Source: an uncultured Synergistales bacterium
GTDB taxonomy: Bacteria > Synergistota > Synergistia > Synergistales > Aminobacteriaceae
Reading direction: 5' to 3'
Assembly (NCBI GenBank): GCA_905236605.1
Contig: CAJORD010000005.1
Span: 1 to 8,855, forward strand
DNA length: 8,855 bases
Shown: in pieces, positions 5,696 through 8,855 of the stretch
How the letters are laid out: the number at the start of each line of letters is the position of its first letter
Numbering within the stretch: position 1 is the first letter of the stretch
Notes under the pieces: generated by a model
What the model was told of the DNA's origin: nothing
The model's input: only the letters and a program-made list of their open reading frames with translations
Database searches by the model: none
Program-made: the position numbers and the translations under genes

Positions 5696-6790
5696 ATGAA
5701 AATTGCATTAGGCTGCGACCATGCCGGATATGTTCTGAAGGACGCAGTTGTTAATTTTTTGCGCTCAAAAAAAATTGAAATCATCGACATGGGAGCTTAC
5801 GAGCTTAACGCTGAAGACGATTACACGACCCCGGGTTTCAAAGTCGGAAGAGCAATCATGAACGAAGATGCCGATCTCGGTGTCCTACTCTGCGGAACAG
5901 GCTTCGGGATTTCAATTTCCGCCAACAAAGTCCCCGGCGTTCGTGCCGTTCCATGCTGCAACGCTGAACAAGCAAAAATGGCCAAGGCCCACAACAACGC
6001 CAATATAATCGCAATGGGAGGCAAAGTCATAAAGCCCGACGACGTTCCGGCAATTCTCGAAACGTGGCTTTCGACGCCGTTTGAAGGCGGCCGACATCTA
6101 AGACGCATTAACGAAATCGCAAAAGAGGAAAAATCTACGCTTAATATACTCGGTCAAGAAGGCGGGCGCGTTGTTGTTTTCAATCACCCGTTAGTTCAGC
6201 ACAAAGTCGGAATCATTCGCGACGTCAACACAAGCGTGAAACAGTTCCGCGAACTCTTGCAAGAAATTGCCGGTCTCATGGTTTACGAAATCACGCGCAA
6301 TTTGCCGCTTACAGATAAAGAAGTTCAAACGCCGATCGAGAAAACGACCGTTAAGACAATCGAGGGCAAGAAACTCGCTATAGTGCCGGTGTTACGCGCG
6401 GGTTTGGGAATGGTTGACGGAATTTTGCAAGTTGTACCTAATGCGAAGGTCGGACATATCGGACTTTATCGCGACCCTGAAACGCTCGAACCTGTTGAGT
6501 ATTATTGCAAGTTGCCGTTTGACATTGAGGAACGTGAAATTTTTGTTCTTGACCCAATGTTGGCGACAGGCGGAAGTGCAAGCGCGGCCATCAGCCTCAT
6601 CAAGAAGCGCGGTGGACGGAAAATTTCTCTCGTGTGCTTAATCGCGGCTCCGGACGGGATCGAAAAAGTTCACACGGATCACCCGGACGTTTCGATTTTT
6701 ATTGCTGCTCTTGATTCACACTTGAACGACCACGGCTATATCGTCCCCGGACTTGGCGACGCCGGCGACAGACTTTTTGGAACAAAGTAG
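5696..6790 (+). CDS. Ribose-5-phosphate isomerase B / uracil phosphoribosyltransferase fusion
   Basis: A 364-residue cytoplasmic bifunctional protein in one uninterrupted frame. Residues 1-145 are RpiB (ribose 5-phosphate to ribulose 5-phosphate): GCDHAG at 6-11, Tyr43, LLCGTGFG with Cys66 at 64-71, AHNNAN with His99, and GGRHLRR with Arg133 and Arg137. All match E. coli RpiB catalytic and phosphate-binding positions by eye; the usual DYP after the first third is DYT here. Residues about 146-156 form a short linker. Residues 157-364 are a full-length Upp (uracil plus PRPP to UMP): VFNHPLVQHKVG near the start, PRPP loop VLDPMLATGG with Asp286, and uracil-binding C-terminus GYIVPGLGDAGDRLFGTK. 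Both halves look complete, so both activities are expected. AAGGAG (5681-5686) lies nine bases before ATG 5696. Heads a probable operon with wecA and wecB; separate rpiB and upp genes are close neighbours in many Firmicutes, which explains how the fusion could arise. Confidence 0.95.
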   Translation: MKIALGCDHAGYVLKDAVVNFLRSKKIEIIDMGAYELNAEDDYTTPGFKVGRAIMNEDADLGVLLCGTGFGISISANKVPGVRAVPCCNAEQAKMAKAHNNANIIAMGGKVIKPDDVPAILETWLSTPFEGGRHLRRINEIAKEEKSTLNILGQEGGRVVVFNHPLVQHKVGIIRDVNTSVKQFRELLQEIAGLMVYEITRNLPLTDKEVQTPIEKTTVKTIEGKKLAIVPVLRAGLGMVDGILQVVPNAKVGHIGLYRDPETLEPVEYYCKLPFDIEEREIFVLDPMLATGGSASAAISLIKKRGGRKISLVCLIAAPDGIEKVHTDHPDVSIFIAALDSHLNDHGYIVPGLGDAGDRLFGTK

Positions 6791-6824
6791 GAATTAAGAA
6801 TTATGAGGTAGGAATTAGAAATAA
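6790..6824 (+). repeat. Degenerate heptad tandem repeat, five units
   Basis: Beginning at the last base of the rpiB-upp stop codon: GGAATTA, AGAATTA, TGAGGTA, GGAATTA, GAAATAA. The 7-base period with units near (G/A)GAATTA is clear by eye. Similar short heptameric repeats are known between genes in several bacterial groups, notably cyanobacteria; I cannot tell whether this is the same phenomenon. The tract supplies the left arm of the inverted repeat before wecA. Confidence 0.6.
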
Positions 6825-6841
6825 GATTTTTGTTCCTACCT
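6806..6841 (+). promoter_or_regulatory. 9-bp perfect inverted repeat before wecA
   Basis: AGGTAGGAA (6806-6814) pairs with TTCCTACCT (6833-6841) around an 18-base loop, ending 12 bases before the wecA ATG. No T run follows, so it is not a terminator. The left arm has the only purine-rich, Shine-Dalgarno-like sequence near wecA, which would be hidden when the stem forms. A role in tuning wecA translation is inference. Confidence 0.45.
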
Positions 6842-6853
6842 GCATTTATAAAA

Positions 6854-7738
6854 ATGCTAGATGTAAAATTATTTTTGTTTATAATAATTGGATTTTTTTG
6901 GGGCGGACTTACGGCGCCTGTTTCGATAAAGCTCGCTGGCCTCTATGGAATTATTGATATTCCCGACGCTCGAAAAATTCATAAAGGGCAAATGCCGCGC
7001 GGCGCAGGTTTGGGCTTGTGGCTTGGCTATCTCCTGATGTCCGTTATAATCTCTGCTGAAATCCCTGCTCTTCGTTATATTGCAACCGGCGGAACGCTAA
7101 TTTTCTTTTGTGGTTATCTTGATGACATGTGCTCTTTGAGTCCTTTCTTGCGATTAGCCCTTCATTTAATTGCTGCGACGCTCGTTGTATTACCACTAAA
7201 TTTTAATATTTTGGTGAGTATCTTCGCTGTATTTTGGATCGCCGGTCTTACGAGTGCTTATAATCTAATTGACGGCATGAACGGGCTTTGTATTTCTCTT
7301 TTCATTGCGTCGTCAGTTGCGTTATTCGTGCTTGGTAGCGATTACGCTGTAATTTATACGGGCGCGATGGCACTTGGGATTTTATGTTGGAACTTTCCGG
7401 CGGCACAAACGTTTTTAGGCGATGGCGGCAGCACTTTACTAGGTTATTTATTTGCTTCGCACTTCATGATGTCGGCATTACCAAATTTGAAAGCTGTAAG
7501 AATTTATGAATTTGTATTATTGCTTGTTCTCTTTGGGGGGATTCCTGTTGTAGACACGCTCACAGCGTTTACTCGACGAATGCTTTCAGGAAAATCACCT
7601 TTCTATCCAGACAAGAAACACTTGCATCATATTTTAATTTCTTTCACCGGCTCGAACATACTGACCGTAAGCATTATTTTAAGTTTACAAGTTTTAATGT
7701 TGTTCGGCGGAATACAATTATATTTGAGGCTAAAATGA
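6854..7738 (+). CDS. WecA/TagO-type polyprenyl-phosphate N-acetylhexosamine-1-phosphate transferase
   Basis: A 294-residue polytopic membrane protein of the MraY/WecA family (GT4 sugar-1-phosphate transferases). It moves a HexNAc-1-phosphate, usually GlcNAc-1-P, from the UDP-sugar onto undecaprenyl phosphate at the cytoplasmic face, the first step of many envelope polysaccharides. Seen: hydrophobic first helix (about 3-25); the IPDARKIHKGQMPRGAG loop typical of the family; Asp90-Asp91 in GYLDD; NLIDGMNGL with Asp140; FLGDGGS with Asp190; and HLHH at 256-259, the equivalent of the HIHH motif in WecA. Repeated hydrophobic stretches fit 9-11 helices. At 294 residues it is somewhat short, the C-terminal end being trimmed. 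ATG 6854 is chosen because the first helix follows directly; in-frame TTG 6830 would add eight residues. Neither start has a well-spaced ribosome binding site. The stop overlaps the wecB start by four bases (ATGA), so the two are translationally coupled. The exact sugar cannot be read from sequence. Confidence 0.9.
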   Translation: MLDVKLFLFIIIGFFWGGLTAPVSIKLAGLYGIIDIPDARKIHKGQMPRGAGLGLWLGYLLMSVIISAEIPALRYIATGGTLIFFCGYLDDMCSLSPFLRLALHLIAATLVVLPLNFNILVSIFAVFWIAGLTSAYNLIDGMNGLCISLFIASSVALFVLGSDYAVIYTGAMALGILCWNFPAAQTFLGDGGSTLLGYLFASHFMMSALPNLKAVRIYEFVLLLVLFGGIPVVDTLTAFTRRMLSGKSPFYPDKKHLHHILISFTGSNILTVSIILSLQVLMLFGGIQLYLRLK

Positions 7739-8855
7739 AAAATATTACATGTGTAACAGGTACGCGCCCCGAAGCTATAAAGATGGCTCCCGTAATTCTT
7801 GAACTTAAAAAGAATCCTGATTTTAATGTTACAACTTTAGCAACTGGGCAACATACGGACATGTTGCGACAGGCGTTAAAAGATTTTGGTGTCGTTCCCG
7901 ACGTTGACTTAAACATCATGAAGCAAGCTCAATCGCTGGATTATATAACTTCAAGCGTGTTGCAAGGCGTTGGAAAATTCCTTGATGACAACAAACAAGA
8001 TTTAATTTTGGTACACGGAGATACTTCAACAACATTCGCGGCAGCGTTAGCTGGATTTTATAGACATGTTCCAGTCGGTCATGTTGAGGCCGGACTTCGC
8101 AGCCATAATTTAGCGTTGCCATTTCCAGAAGAAGCAAACAGAATTTTGACGGACGGAATCACAAATTTGTATTTTGCACCAACCGAAGGCGACGCGGAAA
8201 ATTTACGACGTGAAGGCAAGCGCGACAACATTTTCATCACGGGCAACACTGTCATAGATGCTTTATACAATATTCTTGAACGCAGCAAAACTAAAGACAC
8301 TCCCGAATATATGCAAATTGTAAAAGATCGTCCTATGGTCTTAATGACCGCTCACAGACGCGAATCATGGGGAAAAACTCTCGAAGGAATTTGCGCGGCT
8401 GTCGTTGACATTATACAAGCAAGAAATGACGTTGTATTTTTAATTCCATTGCATAAAAATCCAGTTGTCCGCGACGTTATTAAAAATAACTTGAAAGATT
8501 TTAATGACAATGTGATTTTCACAGAGCCTCTTAATTATCCTGAATTTGTGTGTGCAATGAACGCAAGCATTTTTATTTTATCAGATAGCGGCGGCGTTCA
8601 AGAGGAAGCAAGCGCAATTAATAAGCCTGTTTTAATCATGCGGACTTTGTCAGAACGTCCCGAAGCGATAACTCACGGAACTTGTATTTTAGTTGGAACG
8701 CAGCGCGAGAATATCAGAAACGAATCTTTGAAAATCCTGAACGAGCAGGGCTATTTGAAATCCATAATCTCAAAAAACAAGATGCCGTTCGGAAATGGCA
8801 CAGCGTCAATAAAAATTCATGAAGTAATAAAAAATTTGAAAAATTTTGAACATCA
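7735..8855 (+). CDS. wecB: UDP-N-acetylglucosamine 2-epimerase (non-hydrolysing), 3' end cut by window edge
   Basis: 373 codons of a cytoplasmic GT-B-fold enzyme that interconverts UDP-GlcNAc and UDP-ManNAc, supplying ManNAc for surface polysaccharides. Seen: the N-terminal motif TGTRPEAIKMAPV (residues 8-20), ATGQHTDML (about 41-49), HGDT with Asp96, VEAGLRS with Glu118, FPEEANR with Glu132, TAHRRES with His207, and the nucleotide-binding SDSGGVQEEA. These correspond to Asp95, Glu117, Glu131 and His213 of the E. coli enzyme, so it should be active. Near the C-terminus the family's NPYGDG-type motif reads MPFGNG. No stop codon is reached, but the usual family length is about 365-390, so only a few residues are missing. 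ATG 7735 overlaps the wecA stop and has GAGG (7726-7729) five bases upstream. Base composition is visibly more A+T-rich than in the symporter gene. The name mnaA is equally used for this family. Confidence 0.95.
   Translation, partial: MKNITCVTGTRPEAIKMAPVILELKKNPDFNVTTLATGQHTDMLRQALKDFGVVPDVDLNIMKQAQSLDYITSSVLQGVGKFLDDNKQDLILVHGDTSTTFAAALAGFYRHVPVGHVEAGLRSHNLALPFPEEANRILTDGITNLYFAPTEGDAENLRREGKRDNIFITGNTVIDALYNILERSKTKDTPEYMQIVKDRPMVLMTAHRRESWGKTLEGICAAVVDIIQARNDVVFLIPLHKNPVVRDVIKNNLKDFNDNVIFTEPLNYPEFVCAMNASIFILSDSGGVQEEASAINKPVLIMRTLSERPEAITHGTCILVGTQRENIRNESLKILNEQGYLKSIISKNKMPFGNGTASIKIHEVIKNLKNFEH

Noticed and set aside
6854..7738. wecA as a truncated pseudogene because of its short C-terminus
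   Set aside because: All catalytic motifs are present and the stop codon overlaps the wecB start in a normal ATGA coupling, so the length looks natural.
7674..8300. Minus-strand ORFs opposite wecA and wecB
   Set aside because: All lie inside the well-supported WecA/WecB frames on the other strand and lack ribosome binding sites or recognisable motifs.
1..8855. Mobile element, defence system, CRISPR array or biosynthetic island
   Set aside because: No transposase, integrase, direct-repeat-spacer pattern, target-site duplication or cluster of unknown genes was found; all seven genes belong to recognisable families.

Overview
The window reads as chromosomal DNA from an anaerobic bacterium of low to moderate G+C with strong, regular housekeeping signals: AAGGAG- or AGGGG-type ribosome binding sites, short intergenic spaces and U-tailed terminator hairpins. 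A peptidase of the PepF family, a glutamate/aspartate-type symporter, a flavodoxin-fold protein with a clustered-cysteine motif and a DUF3536-type GH57 protein together fit an amino-acid and peptide fermenter. From memory of gene content I would look first in Synergistota and then in Clostridia or Negativicutes. No marker here settles the phylum.

Layout. On the minus strand at the left edge lies the N-terminal half of pepF (from about 869 leftward; the active-site half is outside the window). Upstream of it is a flavin/Fe-S oxidoreductase gene (1040-1672, minus) that ends in a clear terminator. The 129-base gap between that terminator and pepF holds a 44-base imperfect hairpin. An AT-rich divergent spacer (1673-1791) then leads to three plus-strand transcription units: an 800-residue GH57/DUF3536 protein (1792-4194, terminator), a dicarboxylate/amino-acid:cation symporter (4296-5558, terminator), and a probable operon of an RpiB-Upp fusion (5696-6790), a WecA-type glycosyl-1-phosphate transferase (6854-7738) and WecB (7735 to the right edge, nearly complete).

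How the genes work together. The fusion joins ribose-5-phosphate isomerase B to uracil phosphoribosyltransferase: pentose-phosphate interconversion at one end and PRPP-dependent uracil salvage at the other, with only PRPP synthetase missing between them. WecA and WecB feed envelope polysaccharide synthesis (undecaprenyl-linked GlcNAc and UDP-ManNAc). The order rpiB-upp-wecA-wecB resembles the arrangement that often precedes the F-type ATPase operon in Firmicutes, so ATPase genes may lie just right of the window. The symporter and PepF belong to amino-acid and peptide use. The GH57 protein stands alone, without glycogen or starch genes beside it.

The main points for a second look are the RpiB-Upp fusion, the structured pepF leader, the wecA start region (inverted repeat and no Shine-Dalgarno sequence), two 7-base-periodic repeat tracts that begin at or next to stop codons, and a conserved-looking extended -10 element before two genes. 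I found no CRISPR array, insertion sequence, prophage, intact tRNA or rRNA, and nothing that I would call a clearly new multi-gene system.
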